A DNA stretch of 61,924 nt from contig NZ_JABBMT010000022.1 of the NCBI RefSeq assembly GCF_012927645.1, positions 1 through 61,924 of the forward strand, read 5' to 3'. This DNA comes from Pseudoalteromonas arctica (lineage in GTDB: Bacteria > Pseudomonadota > Gammaproteobacteria > Enterobacterales > Alteromonadaceae). Positions 8,033 through 17,225 of the stretch are shown here, in pieces; position 1 is the first letter of the stretch, and every line of letters begins with the position of its first letter. The translations under genes were made by a program, and so were the position numbers. The notes under the pieces are model-generated. The model was given only the letters and a program-made list of their open reading frames with translations, was not told where the DNA came from and searched no databases.

Positions 8033-8053
8033 CTTTATGTCATATATTACTTC
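8033..8053 (-). repeat. TnsB-like site 3 of the right end (diverged)
   Basis: On the minus strand GAAGTAATATATGACATAAAG matches the outermost site at 15 of 21 positions. It is separated from site 2 by only two bases. Confidence 0.5.
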
Positions 8054-8055
8054 AA

Positions 8056-8076
8056 TTTTATGCCAAGTTATACTTC
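8056..8076 (-). repeat. TnsB-like site 2 of the right end
   Basis: On the minus strand this reads GAAGTATAACTTGGCATAAA plus A. It differs from site 1 at one position in 21. The two sites are 55 bp apart. Confidence 0.62.
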
Positions 8077-8110
8077 ACTTACGGTGCTGTAGCTCAGTAA
8101 AAGCGTATGC

Positions 8111-8139
8111 TTTTATGCCAACTTATACTTCAAACAACA
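8111..8139 (-). mobile_element. Right terminus with TnsB-like site 1
   Basis: Read from outside the element, the sequence is TGTTGTTT (8139-8132) then the repeat GAAGTATAAGTTGGCATAAA plus A (8131-8111). A terminal TGT, an 8-bp tip and then a site of about 22 bp is the Tn7-family layout, and other I-F3 ends also begin TGTTG. The rest of 7868-8139 holds no reading frame. Confidence 0.62.
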
Positions 8140-8543
8140 TTTGGGTGTTGTGAATTTCCCTTTTAAATAATCTAAAAATCACCAATACTACTTTTTCATC
8201 ATACTTTTGGTGTGAATCGAACATTGATAAAATTTACACTATTTCAAGTAGTTGAAGTGCAAAAACTCGTGTTATTTGCTGATTTTTACAAGCTATTTAT
8301 CAGTAATTTAAAATTTTTATTGATTCAACCCTGACACCGGTGTCATAATGTGAATGTTTTATCATTTTGTTGTCAAAACGTATTGGCTGCCCATTTAGTT
8401 GGGCAGTATTTTTATACTAGAGTAACTACTTTGAGGTGAGAGCTCAAAGTTTATCTCATAGCGATAGCAAGACCATTGAAATTACAATAATAAGCACGGT
8501 TATAGCTAAGTATATAAACCGCTTAGACAAAAGAGAAAACACG
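8140..8543 (+). promoter_or_regulatory. Intergenic region with glk promoter and LacI-type operator
   Basis: This is the chromosomal side of the transposon junction. It holds a promoter with TTGATT at 8320-8325 and CATAAT at 8344-8349 (18-bp spacer). The palindrome TGACACCGGTGTCA (8332-8345) sits inside that spacer, so a bound LacI-type protein would block RNA polymerase. No gene is seen in 8140-8320. Confidence 0.7.
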
Positions 8544-9542
8544 ATGAACTCCAAGCCAAATTCAGAATTCGATCCTATCTTAGTGGCCGACATCGGCGGC
8601 ACGAATGCCCGTTTTGCTTTAATTACTGCTTTTAATCAAGAAAAAAAACAATTTGTTATTGAGCATAATATCACTTTTCCCAGTGCTAATTTCGGTTCAT
8701 TGGAAGCGGCAATAACGCATTATTTATCTCAAGTTAGTCATATTCAACCTCGTCGTGCGTGTTTAGCCGTGGCTGGGCCGATAAAAGCCGGCCAAGTACA
8801 TTTAACTAATTTAGGATGGCACTTTAGTGTGGCGCAAGTAAAAGCTGAGTTTAACTTAACTCAACTTGAAGTGATCAATGATTTTGCTGCGTTTGCTTAT
8901 GCTGCACCTTATTTAGATCCACAACAAAACATTGCAGTTAAAGCAGGACAAGCCGATACTGATGCAAATATTGCTGTTATGGGCCCTGGTACTGGTTTTG
9001 GTGCTGCGTGTTTAGTGCGCACTAGTCAATCAAGTGCTGTTCTGAGTTGTGAAGGTGGGCATATAACGTTGGCATCAGTAAGCGAACTAGATACTCAGCT
9101 GATCATTGAATTACGTAAGCTATTGCCACATGTATCGGTTGAAACGGTATTTTCAGGGCCGGGTATTGCTTATTTGTATCAAGCAATGGCAGCTGCAAAA
9201 GGTATCGATGCTAAAAATCTAACAGCTGCACAAATTAGCGAATTAGCAAATAGCGGTGAATGTGCTATTTGCGATGCTACATTAAATCAGTTTTGTGATT
9301 GGATTGGTAGTGTTGCAGGCGACTTAGCACTGGCATTTGGTGCGTTAGGTGGTGTGTATATTGGTGGCGGTATTTTACCACGTATGCAAGCGCGTTTACT
9401 TGCAAGTCGTTTTGTTGAACGTTTTGGTGCGAAAGGGATCATGTCGCAATATGTTAGCCAAATACCAGTGACATTAGTCACACAAGATAATATTCCACTT
9501 ATTGGTGCTGCAGCATGCTTGCACGTCAATGAGCAGTCATAA
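8544..9542 (+). CDS. glk: Glucokinase
   Basis: Glk phosphorylates glucose to glucose-6-phosphate with ATP in the cytoplasm, feeding the Entner-Doudoroff genes downstream. The protein is 332 aa from the ATG at 8544 (MNSKPNSEFDPILV); a longer frame from 8436 lacks a ribosome site and family similarity. The phosphate motif VADIGGTNARFAL opens the protein, followed by INDFAAFAYA with the catalytic Asp, GPGTGFGAA, EGGHI and, near the end, GGVYIGGGI. It belongs to the bacterial Glk family rather than to the ROK kinases, which carry a zinc motif that is absent here. The regulator gene follows after 35 bp. Confidence 0.93.
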   Translation: MNSKPNSEFDPILVADIGGTNARFALITAFNQEKKQFVIEHNITFPSANFGSLEAAITHYLSQVSHIQPRRACLAVAGPIKAGQVHLTNLGWHFSVAQVKAEFNLTQLEVINDFAAFAYAAPYLDPQQNIAVKAGQADTDANIAVMGPGTGFGAACLVRTSQSSAVLSCEGGHITLASVSELDTQLIIELRKLLPHVSVETVFSGPGIAYLYQAMAAAKGIDAKNLTAAQISELANSGECAICDATLNQFCDWIGSVAGDLALAFGALGGVYIGGGILPRMQARLLASRFVERFGAKGIMSQYVSQIPVTLVTQDNIPLIGAAACLHVNEQS

Positions 9543-9577
9543 TACATCGCTCATAGAGGTGTTATTGGGAAGGTTGG

Positions 9578-10591
9578 ATGAAGAAAGTTACCATAAATAG
9601 TGTTGCAAGTTATGCTGGGGTTTCTAAAAAAACCGTATCGCGGGTTTTAAATAATGAACCTAATGTTAGTGATGCAACCCGTGAAAAAGTGCTAAAGGTT
9701 TTTAAAGAGCTAGATTACACCCCTAACCCGATCGCCCGAGGTTTGGCGCAAAATCGTAGTTTTATTATTGGTTGTATTTACGATAACCCGAGTAAAAGTT
9801 ATATCACCCGGGTGCAAACCGGTGCACTTGCTGCGTGCCAAGGAAACAACTATAACTTGTTGATTCATCCATGTGATTTACGTGGTGATGCGTTGATCAG
9901 TAATATTGAGCATTTACTACACTCTTCTCGTCTTGATGGCTTGGTATTGACGCCGCCGTTTTCAGATTTTAAGGTATTAGTTGATTTTCTAAAAAGAAAA
10001 AAAATACCGTATGCACGCGTTGCATCAGCAGTGCTTGAAGACGATTCAATTTCAGTACGCAGTAATGATGAGCAGGGGGCATTTGAGATCACTGAGCACT
10101 TAATTAAGCTTGGTCATAAAGCGATTGCGTTTATTAAGGGTCACCCAGATCACAGTGCTACTGAGCAACGTTTTAAAGGCTACCGCAGAGCACTTAGCAC
10201 GCACGGCATCGAATTTAATGAACGTTTAGTTGAAGAGGGTAACTTTAGTTATCACTCAGGGGTTGATAGTGCGCGTAGCATTTTAGACTTAACCCCACGT
10301 CCAACCGCCGTATTTGCATCAAATGATTACATGGCTGCGGCGGTATTAAAATTGGCAACACAACGTCAATTAAAAGTACCTAATGATATTTCTATCGCGG
10401 GTTTTGATAATGCACCAATTGCGCGTCATATTTGGCCTGGTCTTACTACCATAGCGCAACCGGTGGAAGAAATGACAAAACAAGCGGTTACTAAATTGAT
10501 TGAGCATATTGGTGATCCGCAAGAGCAACCGTATCAGGTTACCCTTGAAGCGCGATTAATTACACGCGAGTCTACTGCACAAGTTAAATAA
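9578..10591 (+). CDS. LacI-family transcriptional regulator of glucose catabolism
   Basis: The 337-aa protein has a LacI headpiece at the N terminus (TINSVASYAGVSKKTVSRVL, then NEPNVSDATREKVLK and a hinge helix NPIARGLAQNRS) and a periplasmic-binding-protein-like sugar domain ending in SIAGFDNAPIARHIWPGLTT. GGGAAGG lies before the ATG. It forms an operon with glk. The palindrome TGACACCGGTGTCA in front of glk and twice in front of edd is a typical LacI-family operator, so this protein is the likely local repressor. The effector is not visible from sequence. Confidence 0.9.
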   Translation: MKKVTINSVASYAGVSKKTVSRVLNNEPNVSDATREKVLKVFKELDYTPNPIARGLAQNRSFIIGCIYDNPSKSYITRVQTGALAACQGNNYNLLIHPCDLRGDALISNIEHLLHSSRLDGLVLTPPFSDFKVLVDFLKRKKIPYARVASAVLEDDSISVRSNDEQGAFEITEHLIKLGHKAIAFIKGHPDHSATEQRFKGYRRALSTHGIEFNERLVEEGNFSYHSGVDSARSILDLTPRPTAVFASNDYMAAAVLKLATQRQLKVPNDISIAGFDNAPIARHIWPGLTTIAQPVEEMTKQAVTKLIEHIGDPQEQPYQVTLEARLITRESTAQVK

Positions 10592-10606
10592 AGGCTTTTC
10601 ACAGTT

Positions 10607-10641
10607 GCCCGAGTTTGAGTGACGCTTACTCGGGCATTTTT
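10607..10641 (+). terminator. Terminator after the glk-regulator operon
   Basis: The stem GCCCGAGT/ACTCGGGC with a 13-nt loop is followed by a run of T. Confidence 0.85.
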
Positions 10642-10878
10642 TGCTTAACAACACAGTCTGCATGTTGTTGCTATATGGGTTTTATTAACCGCTCAGAGGG
10701 ATGTACGATTTAGATTATTAAAACATATTGTAATCAATATATTAAAGCAATAACCCCTCATATTCTCCGGCACTCCAGCAACACAATTTTGCGACCAAGC
10801 CAGATCCCCTAATGAAAAATCATTTCCGTTCATTATTTGGTCATTTAAAATATTTAAACTAAATTTATTGGATAGGGT

Positions 10879-10925
10879 TGACACCGGTGTCACAGTCATG
10901 CGTTAATACAGTGACACCGGTGTCA
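10879..10925. promoter_or_regulatory. Double LacI-type operator and promoter of edd-eda-gap
   Basis: Two perfect copies of TGACACCGGTGTCA occur at 10879-10892 and 10912-10925. Their centres are 33 bp apart, about three helical turns, so two dimers would sit on one face of the DNA. The first copy overlaps a TTGACA -35 hexamer (10878-10883), with AT-rich candidates for -10 near 10903-10909. The rest of 10642-10878 holds no supported gene. Confidence 0.75.
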
Positions 10926-11061
10926 GGTTGGTTGTGAGAGACAACCTGACACCGTATACCTTTGAACGGGTAAATCAAAGATGCTCAGTGCAAGTACATT
11001 CGTGGAGTATGCATTTGCCACTGAGCCTTTATCCTCTAACCTTAGAGATGAGTCGAATTTT

Positions 11062-12912
11062 ATGTTGCATCCTCGTATTCAAGAAGTCACCGAACGCGTC
11101 ATCGAACGCAGTAAAGCTACTCGCCAAGCCTATTTAGAACGTATCAATCATGCAAAAAAACAAACAAGAGTTCGTTCTGGTTTAGGTTGTGGCAATATCG
11201 CCCATGTTATGGCTGCGTGTAGTAGCGATGATAAAGCACGTTTAAAAGCAGATGAGCAGCCAAACTTAGCGATTATTAATTCATATAACGATATGTTATC
11301 TGCGCACGTTCCTTATAAAGATTATCCAGATTTAATTAAAGACATTGCTGCAAAGTACGATGCCACAGCTCAAGTTGCAGGCGGCGTGCCAGCCATGTGT
11401 GATGGCGTAACTCAGGGCCGTGATGGCATGGAGTTATCGCTTTTTTCTCGTGATGTAATTGCGATGTCTACAGCAATTTCATTATCACACGATGTGTTTG
11501 ATGGCGTATTTTGCTTAGGCGTGTGTGACAAAATTGTTCCGGGTTTATTGATTGGTGCTTTATCATTTGGCCATCTACCGGTGTATTTTTTGCCAGCAGG
11601 CCCGATGCAGTCAGGCATTCCAAATAAAGAAAAAGCCCGTATTCGCCAAAAGTTTGCTCAAGGCTTAGTAAGCCGTGATGAGCTTTTAGAAGCGGAGAGT
11701 GCGTCTTATCATAGCGCGGGTACTTGTACGTTTTACGGTACGGCAAACAGTAACCAAATGCTGATGGAAATTATGGGCTTGCACCTTCCTGGTAGCTCGT
11801 TCATCAACCCATATACAGAATTGCGTGATGGTCTAACCGGTAATGCGGTAGAAACCATGCTTAAACAATTGATTCAAAGTAAAGACGCGAATTGTTTGGC
11901 GGATGTTGTAACTGAGAAAACCATTATTAATGGTTTGGTTGGTTTGTTAGCAACCGGTGGCTCTACGAATCATGCAATCCACTTAGTGGCAATTGCCAAA
12001 GCGGCAGGCGTTGAGCTGACATGGAAAGATATGTCGGATTTATCAGAAGTGGTGCCGCTGCTAACACGTATTTATCCAAATGGTTCTGCTGATGTAAATC
12101 ATTTCCAAGCCGCAGGCGGCATGGGTTTTCTTATGAGAGAGCTGGTTGGTGCAGGATTCTTGCACAATGACGTTAAAACTATTGTTGGCGAAGGTCTCGA
12201 AGCGTATACCCAAGAACCACGTTTAGATACTGATAGTAACCTGATCATGACGAGCGCAACCGGCCCAAGTAAAATTAAATGGGTGTCGTGTCCAGATAAT
12301 TCATTAGATGAAGATGTACTGCGCCCAATTGATAATCCATTCAGTAAACAAGGAGGCTTACAGTTACTAACTGGTAACTTAGGTAAAGCCGTGATCAAAG
12401 TGTCTGCGGTTGCGGTTGAGCATCAAGTTGTTACGGCACCTGCAAAAGTATTTGCTTCACAAAGTGCATTACAAGAAGCCTATACACGCGGTGAGTTGAA
12501 CCAAGACTTTATTGCGGTTCTTAAAGAGCAGGGCCCGAAAGCGAAAGGCATGCCAGAGCTACACAAGTTAACCCCTGTAATGGCAACGCTACAAGATGAA
12601 GGCTACAAAGTAGCGATTGTGACTGACGGTCGTATGTCAGGTGCGTCAGGTAAAGTGCCTGCGGCAATTCACTTAGCGCCAGAGGCGGTTGAAGGTGGCA
12701 TCATCGCGAAAATACACGAAGGTGATTTAATCACGCTTGATGCACCAGCAGGTATTTTAAAAGTACACGTAAGTGATGAGGAATTAGCACAACGTGAATT
12801 ACAACTGAGTGCACCTAGCTTAACGTTTGGTACGGGGCGCGAGTTGTTCACAGGATTTAGAAATATCGTAAGTAGTGCAGACATGGGCGCTAGCGCCTTT
12901 GGAATAGAATAA
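11062..12912 (+). CDS. edd: 6-phosphogluconate dehydratase
   Basis: Edd converts 6-phosphogluconate to KDPG, the first committed step of the Entner-Doudoroff pathway. The protein is 616 aa from the ATG at 11062 ([20 protein letters not shown]), which lines up with the E. coli start; the frame is open from 10981 but the extra 27 residues are not part of the family. Conserved blocks include [59 protein letters not shown] and [17 protein letters not shown]. The cysteines in the CDG, VCDK and TCTF blocks would hold the iron-sulfur cluster of this ILVD/EDD family enzyme. It is followed by eda after 32 bp. Confidence 0.96.
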   Translation: MLHPRIQEVTERVIERSKATRQAYLERINHAKKQTRVRSGLGCGNIAHVMAACSSDDKARLKADEQPNLAIINSYNDMLSAHVPYKDYPDLIKDIAAKYDATAQVAGGVPAMCDGVTQGRDGMELSLFSRDVIAMSTAISLSHDVFDGVFCLGVCDKIVPGLLIGALSFGHLPVYFLPAGPMQSGIPNKEKARIRQKFAQGLVSRDELLEAESASYHSAGTCTFYGTANSNQMLMEIMGLHLPGSSFINPYTELRDGLTGNAVETMLKQLIQSKDANCLADVVTEKTIINGLVGLLATGGSTNHAIHLVAIAKAAGVELTWKDMSDLSEVVPLLTRIYPNGSADVNHFQAAGGMGFLMRELVGAGFLHNDVKTIVGEGLEAYTQEPRLDTDSNLIMTSATGPSKIKWVSCPDNSLDEDVLRPIDNPFSKQGGLQLLTGNLGKAVIKVSAVAVEHQVVTAPAKVFASQSALQEAYTRGELNQDFIAVLKEQGPKAKGMPELHKLTPVMATLQDEGYKVAIVTDGRMSGASGKVPAAIHLAPEAVEGGIIAKIHEGDLITLDAPAGILKVHVSDEELAQRELQLSAPSLTFGTGRELFTGFRNIVSSADMGASAFGIE

Positions 12913-12944
12913 TAATCCGCCAAACTGGGTATGAGGAACACACA

Positions 12945-13565
12945 ATGAGCATAGAAAAAATATTATCATTGGCACCGGTAGTGCCAGTGGTCGTGATTGA
13001 ACATTTAGAAGATGCAGCACCGCTTGCAAGAGCACTTTATAACGGTGGCTTAAAAGCGTTAGAAATTACATTGCGTACACCAATAGCTGCTGAAGCTGTA
13101 AAGCTAATGAAAGCCGAAGTACCAGAAGCCTATGTTGGCACCGGTACTGTGGTAGACAAAGCAAGCTTTGATACATCCGTTGCCGCAGGTGCTGATTTTA
13201 TGGTGAGCCCAGGGATCAATGATGAACTTTTAGCACTTGCAAAAGAATCAGATATTCCATTTTTACCAGGTGCCGCAACACCAAGTGAAGTGATGAAGTT
13301 GGCAAACCATGGTTTTAAGTTTTTAAAGTTCTTCCCAGCTGAAGCTGCCGGAGGCACTGCAATGCTTAAATCTATCGGTGGTCCACTACCTCAAGTAACT
13401 TTTTGCCCAACCGGTGGTATTAGTTTAGCTACTGCACCAAATTACCTTGCACTGAGCAATGTAATTTGTGTTGGTGGTACGTGGATGCTAGATAAAAAAT
13501 TAATTGAAAATAAAGACTGGCAAGCCATTGAAGCGCTTGCTCGCCAAGCAAGTGAAGTTAAATAA
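12945..13565 (+). CDS. eda: KDPG/KHG aldolase
   Basis: Eda splits 2-keto-3-deoxy-6-phosphogluconate into pyruvate and glyceraldehyde-3-phosphate. At 206 aa it has the usual length. The catalytic Glu lies in LEITLRTP, the Schiff-base Lys in LKFFPAEAAGG, and the phosphate loop in PTGGIS. A GAGGAA ribosome site precedes the ATG. It is in an operon with edd and gap, and the GAPDH made downstream takes up its product. Confidence 0.96.
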   Translation: MSIEKILSLAPVVPVVVIEHLEDAAPLARALYNGGLKALEITLRTPIAAEAVKLMKAEVPEAYVGTGTVVDKASFDTSVAAGADFMVSPGINDELLALAKESDIPFLPGAATPSEVMKLANHGFKFLKFFPAEAAGGTAMLKSIGGPLPQVTFCPTGGISLATAPNYLALSNVICVGGTWMLDKKLIENKDWQAIEALARQASEVK

Positions 13566-13583
13566 TTTAAGGGGAATTTTAAA

Positions 13584-14588
13584 ATGATTAATGTAGCAAT
13601 TAATGGCTATGGCCGTATCGGTCGCAATGTTTTACGCGCGCTTTATGAGTCTGTACAAAATAACGAAATTAAAATTGTCGCTATTAACGATTTAGCACCC
13701 GCTAATGTTAATGCACATTTAACACAATATGATTCAGTGCATGGTCAATTTTCTCAGAAAGTAACGCTTGTTGATAACACTATGTTGATTGGTGATGACG
13801 TTATTACCCTAACTCAGGAACGCGATCCTGCTAATCTACCTTGGAAAGCTTTAAACGTTGATATCGTTTTAGAATGTACGGGTTTTTTCACTAAGCGTGA
13901 AGATGCAGCAAAGCATATTACAGCGGGCGCGAAAAAAGTAATCGTTTCAGCCCCAGGTACTGATTTAGATGCAACCGTTGTTCACGGTGTAAACAGTGAA
14001 GTGATTAACGCAGATAGCAACATTATTTCCAATGCTTCATGTACAACTAACTGTTTAGCACCAATTGCCAAAGCAATTAACGATACAGTAGGTATTGAGC
14101 AAGGTAGCATGACGACAATCCACGCTTACACGAATGACCAAAACTTGTCAGATGTTTATCACCCTGATTTATACCGCGCGCGTAGTGCAACGCAGTCAAT
14201 GATCCCAACTAAAACCGGTGCAGCTAAAGCAGTTGGTTTAGTGTTACCTGAGCTTGCCGGTAAGCTAGATGGCATGGCGGTACGTGTACCAACAATTAAT
14301 GTGTCGTTAGTCGATTTAACGTTTATTGCTAAGCGTGACACAAGCATTGAAGAAATTAACCAAGTAGTTAAAGATGCTGCGTTTGGCTCTATGAAAGGTA
14401 TTTTAGAGTACAATGAGCTGCCGCTTGTTTCTATCGACTTTAACCATAACCCAGCATCATCTATTTTTGATGCAACGCAAACGCGTGCTGATGGTAAATT
14501 GGTTAAAGTAATGGCGTGGTACGACAACGAATGGGGTTTCTCAAACCGCATGTTAGATCAAGTAAAAGCATTAGCTCAGTACTTGTAA
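13584..14588 (+). CDS. gap: Glyceraldehyde-3-phosphate dehydrogenase (type I)
   Basis: The 334-aa enzyme oxidises glyceraldehyde-3-phosphate to 1,3-bisphosphoglycerate. The Rossmann motif [16 protein letters not shown] is at the N terminus, and the Asp of INDLA suggests NAD preference. The catalytic cysteine is in [12 protein letters not shown] and the C-terminal block is [19 protein letters not shown] precedes the ATG, 18 bp after eda. Its place in the Entner-Doudoroff operon suggests a carbon-source-specific GAPDH rather than the main glycolytic copy, which is inferred from context. Confidence 0.93.
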   Translation: MINVAINGYGRIGRNVLRALYESVQNNEIKIVAINDLAPANVNAHLTQYDSVHGQFSQKVTLVDNTMLIGDDVITLTQERDPANLPWKALNVDIVLECTGFFTKREDAAKHITAGAKKVIVSAPGTDLDATVVHGVNSEVINADSNIISNASCTTNCLAPIAKAINDTVGIEQGSMTTIHAYTNDQNLSDVYHPDLYRARSATQSMIPTKTGAAKAVGLVLPELAGKLDGMAVRVPTINVSLVDLTFIAKRDTSIEEINQVVKDAAFGSMKGILEYNELPLVSIDFNHNPASSIFDATQTRADGKLVKVMAWYDNEWGFSNRMLDQVKALAQYL

Positions 14589-14622
14589 GAAGTACCCCGT
14601 AAAAATTTAGCTTTATCCAACC

Positions 14623-14647
14623 AAGCCGCGACTATCGTGGCTTTTTT
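14623..14647 (+). terminator. Terminator after gap
   Basis: The stem AAGCCGCG/CGTGGCTT (one G-T pair) with loop ACTAT is followed by TTTTTT. Confidence 0.85.
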
Positions 14648-14707
14648 GCGTTTAGTTTTATCGATTGAATATGTTATTCTAGCAAAAAATTGAACAAGGA
14701 TAATTCA

Positions 14708-15832
14708 ATGCTTAGTCATTTATCCCGTCGCGTATTTCGTACTAACCACCTACAAATAGGTGAAGGTAATATTAGCGGTTATATCGGCTGCTTTTTAGCG
14801 ATGCTGTCTTGTTTAGGCGTGCTCGCTTTTCATTTCCCAGAGTATCTTACCACGCCCGAATTAAGGCAAAACTACAGTGTCGAATTTTTACGTCAGCTGA
14901 TGTTCGGTGCGCTTATCATGGCTGGAAGCTTGGGTTTGCTTAACTTTGTGCGTAATAAAAATAAACGTTTAGGGGCAACTGCGTGGTTTTTTATTGTGCT
15001 GGCTATTGCCTTTGGTGGCCCTAATGTTGAGGTCAATGATTTTGCCGATAATACACCTTATATTGGCCTAGATTGGTTTATATTAGATTTGTTAGGCTCG
15101 ACCTTAATCTTTATTCTGATTGAAAAGCTGTTGCCGCACCGTAAAACACAAAAAATATTGCGCAGTGAATGGCGAGGCGATTTAAATCACTTTTTTGTGA
15201 ATCACCTTATTATTGGCTTTGTATTATTGGTGACGAATCACTTTGTGCATTATGGCTTTGGTTGGGCTGTGTCGAGTACAATACAGGGCTATATCAATCA
15301 ATTGCCATTTATTTTACAAGTCGTGTTAATTATTTTAGTGGCTGATTTAATGCAGTATTTTGTGCACCGGGCTTATCACGAAGTGCCTTTTTTATGGCGT
15401 TTTCATGGCATACACCACAGTGCAAAAGAAATGGATTGGTTAGCAGGCTCTCGCCAACATATTTTAGAAATATTGGTGACTCGCAGCCTAGTGCTAACAC
15501 CTATTTTTGTATTAGGTTTTTCACAGCAAGTGATTAGCTTATATGTGATCATCGTTGGATTTCAGGCGGTGTTTAATCATGCCAATGTACAGGTTAAATT
15601 CGGTTGGTTAAAGTATGTATTAGTGACACCGCAGTTTCATCATTGGCATCATTCATCTGATAAAGCAGCCATTGATCGTAACTATGCTGCGCATTTCTCA
15701 TTTTTAGATTACCTATTTGGAACCGCTGTTAAGGGCCAAAAAGAATGGCCCGAAGCCTATGGCGTAGTAGGGGATTACGTACCAACAGGTATGTTAAAGC
15801 AGCAGCTATTTCCGTTTAAAAAGCAAAAGTAG
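14708..15832 (+). CDS. Sterol desaturase / fatty acid hydroxylase family membrane protein
   Basis: The protein is 374 aa from the ATG at 14708 (AAGGA upstream), a better start than the in-frame TTG at 14690. Several membrane segments are followed by the histidine cluster of di-iron membrane hydroxylases: HRAYHEVP, FHGIHHS and, about 75 residues later, HHWHHSSD with NYAAHFSFLDYLFGT. These bind two metal ions in the family. The substrate in bacteria is usually unknown: a lipid or carotenoid is possible. It stands alone between two terminators. Confidence 0.88.
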   Translation: MLSHLSRRVFRTNHLQIGEGNISGYIGCFLAMLSCLGVLAFHFPEYLTTPELRQNYSVEFLRQLMFGALIMAGSLGLLNFVRNKNKRLGATAWFFIVLAIAFGGPNVEVNDFADNTPYIGLDWFILDLLGSTLIFILIEKLLPHRKTQKILRSEWRGDLNHFFVNHLIIGFVLLVTNHFVHYGFGWAVSSTIQGYINQLPFILQVVLIILVADLMQYFVHRAYHEVPFLWRFHGIHHSAKEMDWLAGSRQHILEILVTRSLVLTPIFVLGFSQQVISLYVIIVGFQAVFNHANVQVKFGWLKYVLVTPQFHHWHHSSDKAAIDRNYAAHFSFLDYLFGTAVKGQKEWPEAYGVVGDYVPTGMLKQQLFPFKKQK

Positions 15833-15866
15833 CCAATTTTTGTTCTCTTTTGTGATAAATCACGAC

Positions 15867-17141
15867 CTAAAGGTCGTGATTTAAAATATCAAATGAAGGG
15901 CGTTGCGTCATATCGGCATTTATACACTGTCGCGAAAGTGTTATTAACGGTGTTTTATCGCTTATGTCATCAGTGCATACATTTAATAAATCATCAATTA
16001 AGCAGCCAATCGCTCTGACTTCAATACGCTGCATTTGTTGGCGCTGATAGTCGGTCAGAGAGTCTAAGTTAGTTGCTGCGCCAAAGTCACCAAACAATAC
16101 TGTGTATTCATCGTTTATCATGGTGTTATGCGCATATACATCGCCATGACTTACGTTATTGATATGTAAGTGGGTAAGGGTGCTGACCATTTGCTTAGCA
16201 ATGTGTTTAATGGCGTGAGCAGTAAACTGTGTATGCTCAAAAAAGGTATCGCGGGTGCAAGTATCAAGTGACGGCGGTAAGCCGAGGTTTTGATAGTCCT
16301 TGCTGATAAGCTCCATAACCAGACCAAGTTGCTCTGGGTTATCGATATAGGCGAGAACGTTTATTAGGTTTTTATGTTCGCCCGCTTGCAAGCAACAGTT
16401 TACTTCATCAAGTGGATAGCCATCACTGGTGATCGCGCCTTTAAACAGTTTTAACGCCACATTATTGTGCTGCCACTGTGCTAAGTGAATAATCCCAGAC
16501 GCACCTTCACCAATTTTTTCAACAAGTGAAAACTCGTTTAGTTGTACGGCTGCTAATTGAACTTGTTGTAAACTTTGTGCTTTATTAAAGTCATTGCCTG
16601 CAAAAGCCAGCCAACTGAGTTTTGGTAATTCAAACAGCCAATCATTAACATCAGTTAAGTTATTCGCAGATAAACGCACGAGTTCAAGCGCTTGGCACTG
16701 CTGCATGCTGTGTGGCAAAGTCGTTAGCCGATTGCCAGCGAGGGCAAGCTTACGCAGTTGCGTAAGTTCACCAAAAGAGTCTGGCAATTGTTCAATATGG
16801 TTGTCAGTTAAAATTAACCATTGAGTCGAAAGCGGCAAACTATGCTCGGCAAATTCACTGATTTTATTGCCTTTAAATGCAATCATAATAAGGGAGGGAC
16901 ATTTTGCCAATACAGCAGGAATATGCTGGAACTGATTGAATGATAAAAACACCCGCTTTAATTTAGTTAAACTAGCAAATTCGTCGGGCAAATCAGATAA
17001 GTTATTATTTGATAAGTCGAGTACTTCAAGGGTATCTGCAAGGGTAAAAATTTCGTCTGGGAATGTTTCTAGCTGTTCGACTAATTGTAAGCGTTTTGCG
17101 CCAATTAACTGACCACTGCGAAGCTGTTCTAAGGTGTTCAA
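15867..17141 (-). CDS. Leucine-rich-repeat protein kinase
   Basis: The 424-aa protein has about six LRR units (about residues 40-185; pattern LxxLxLxxNxLxxLP, e.g. LEVLDLSNNNLSDLPDEF) followed by a Hanks-type kinase domain (about 205-424). In the kinase, the glycine-rich loop is EKIGEGASGIIH, the ATP Lys is in VALKLF, the catalytic loop is HGDVYAHN (HRD altered to HGD), and the metal motif is FGDFGAA. The HGD form and short C lobe are atypical, but the key Asp, Asn and DFG are kept. Translation seems to start at TTG (17141), preceded by GGAA; there is no in-frame ATG near. No signal peptide. Its target is unknown. Confidence 0.85.
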   Translation of the reverse strand: MNTLEQLRSGQLIGAKRLQLVEQLETFPDEIFTLADTLEVLDLSNNNLSDLPDEFASLTKLKRVFLSFNQFQHIPAVLAKCPSLIMIAFKGNKISEFAEHSLPLSTQWLILTDNHIEQLPDSFGELTQLRKLALAGNRLTTLPHSMQQCQALELVRLSANNLTDVNDWLFELPKLSWLAFAGNDFNKAQSLQQVQLAAVQLNEFSLVEKIGEGASGIIHLAQWQHNNVALKLFKGAITSDGYPLDEVNCCLQAGEHKNLINVLAYIDNPEQLGLVMELISKDYQNLGLPPSLDTCTRDTFFEHTQFTAHAIKHIAKQMVSTLTHLHINNVSHGDVYAHNTMINDEYTVLFGDFGAATNLDSLTDYQRQQMQRIEVRAIGCLIDDLLNVCTDDISDKTPLITLSRQCINADMTQRPSFDILNHDL

Positions 17142-17177
17142 AATACAATTCCGTTTATTAACTATGTTTTAAAAATC

Positions 17178-17207
17178 AAAAAGGCCAAACATAGTTGGCC
17201 TCTTTTT
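17178..17207. terminator. Terminator between yebC-like gene and LRR kinase
   Basis: The stem AGGCCAA/TTGGCCT is flanked by A and T runs on both sides. The minus-strand form would end transcripts from the YebC-family gene. Confidence 0.8.
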
Positions 17208-17225
17208 AAGTTATAACGATTCTAA

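Larger units (their letters stand above)
1..8139. mobile_element. Right-hand portion of a Tn7-like element with I-F3-like CRISPR-Cas
   Basis: This interval holds a minimal I-F cas operon without cas3, cas1 or cas2, a mini-array with divergent terminal repeats, accessory genes, and at 8033-8139 a structure like a Tn7-family right end. Read from outside, the tip is TGTTGTTT, followed directly by three related 21-22 bp repeats. Tn7 and its relatives have this layout: a terminal TGT, about 8 bp, then TnsB sites. Housekeeping genes begin right after it (glk). The left end and the tnsABC genes would lie upstream of the window and cannot be seen, so membership in a complete transposon is inferred. 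The possible 5-bp target duplication would be TTTGG (8140-8144). Confidence 0.62.

Noticed and set aside
8083..8098. tRNA-like start GGTGCTGTAGCTCAGT inside the transposon end
   Set aside because: No anticodon arm, T arm or acceptor partner follows, so it is not a tRNA gene.
8205..8240. Partial similarity between spacer 2 (GAATTGAACA) and GAATCGAACA next to the transposon end
   Set aside because: Only about 16 of 33 positions agree, and the strand is opposite to what a guided right-end insertion would need. Treated as chance.
10693..11137. Small open frames on both strands upstream of edd
   Set aside because: They overlap the operators and promoter and have no ribosome sites or protein-like composition.
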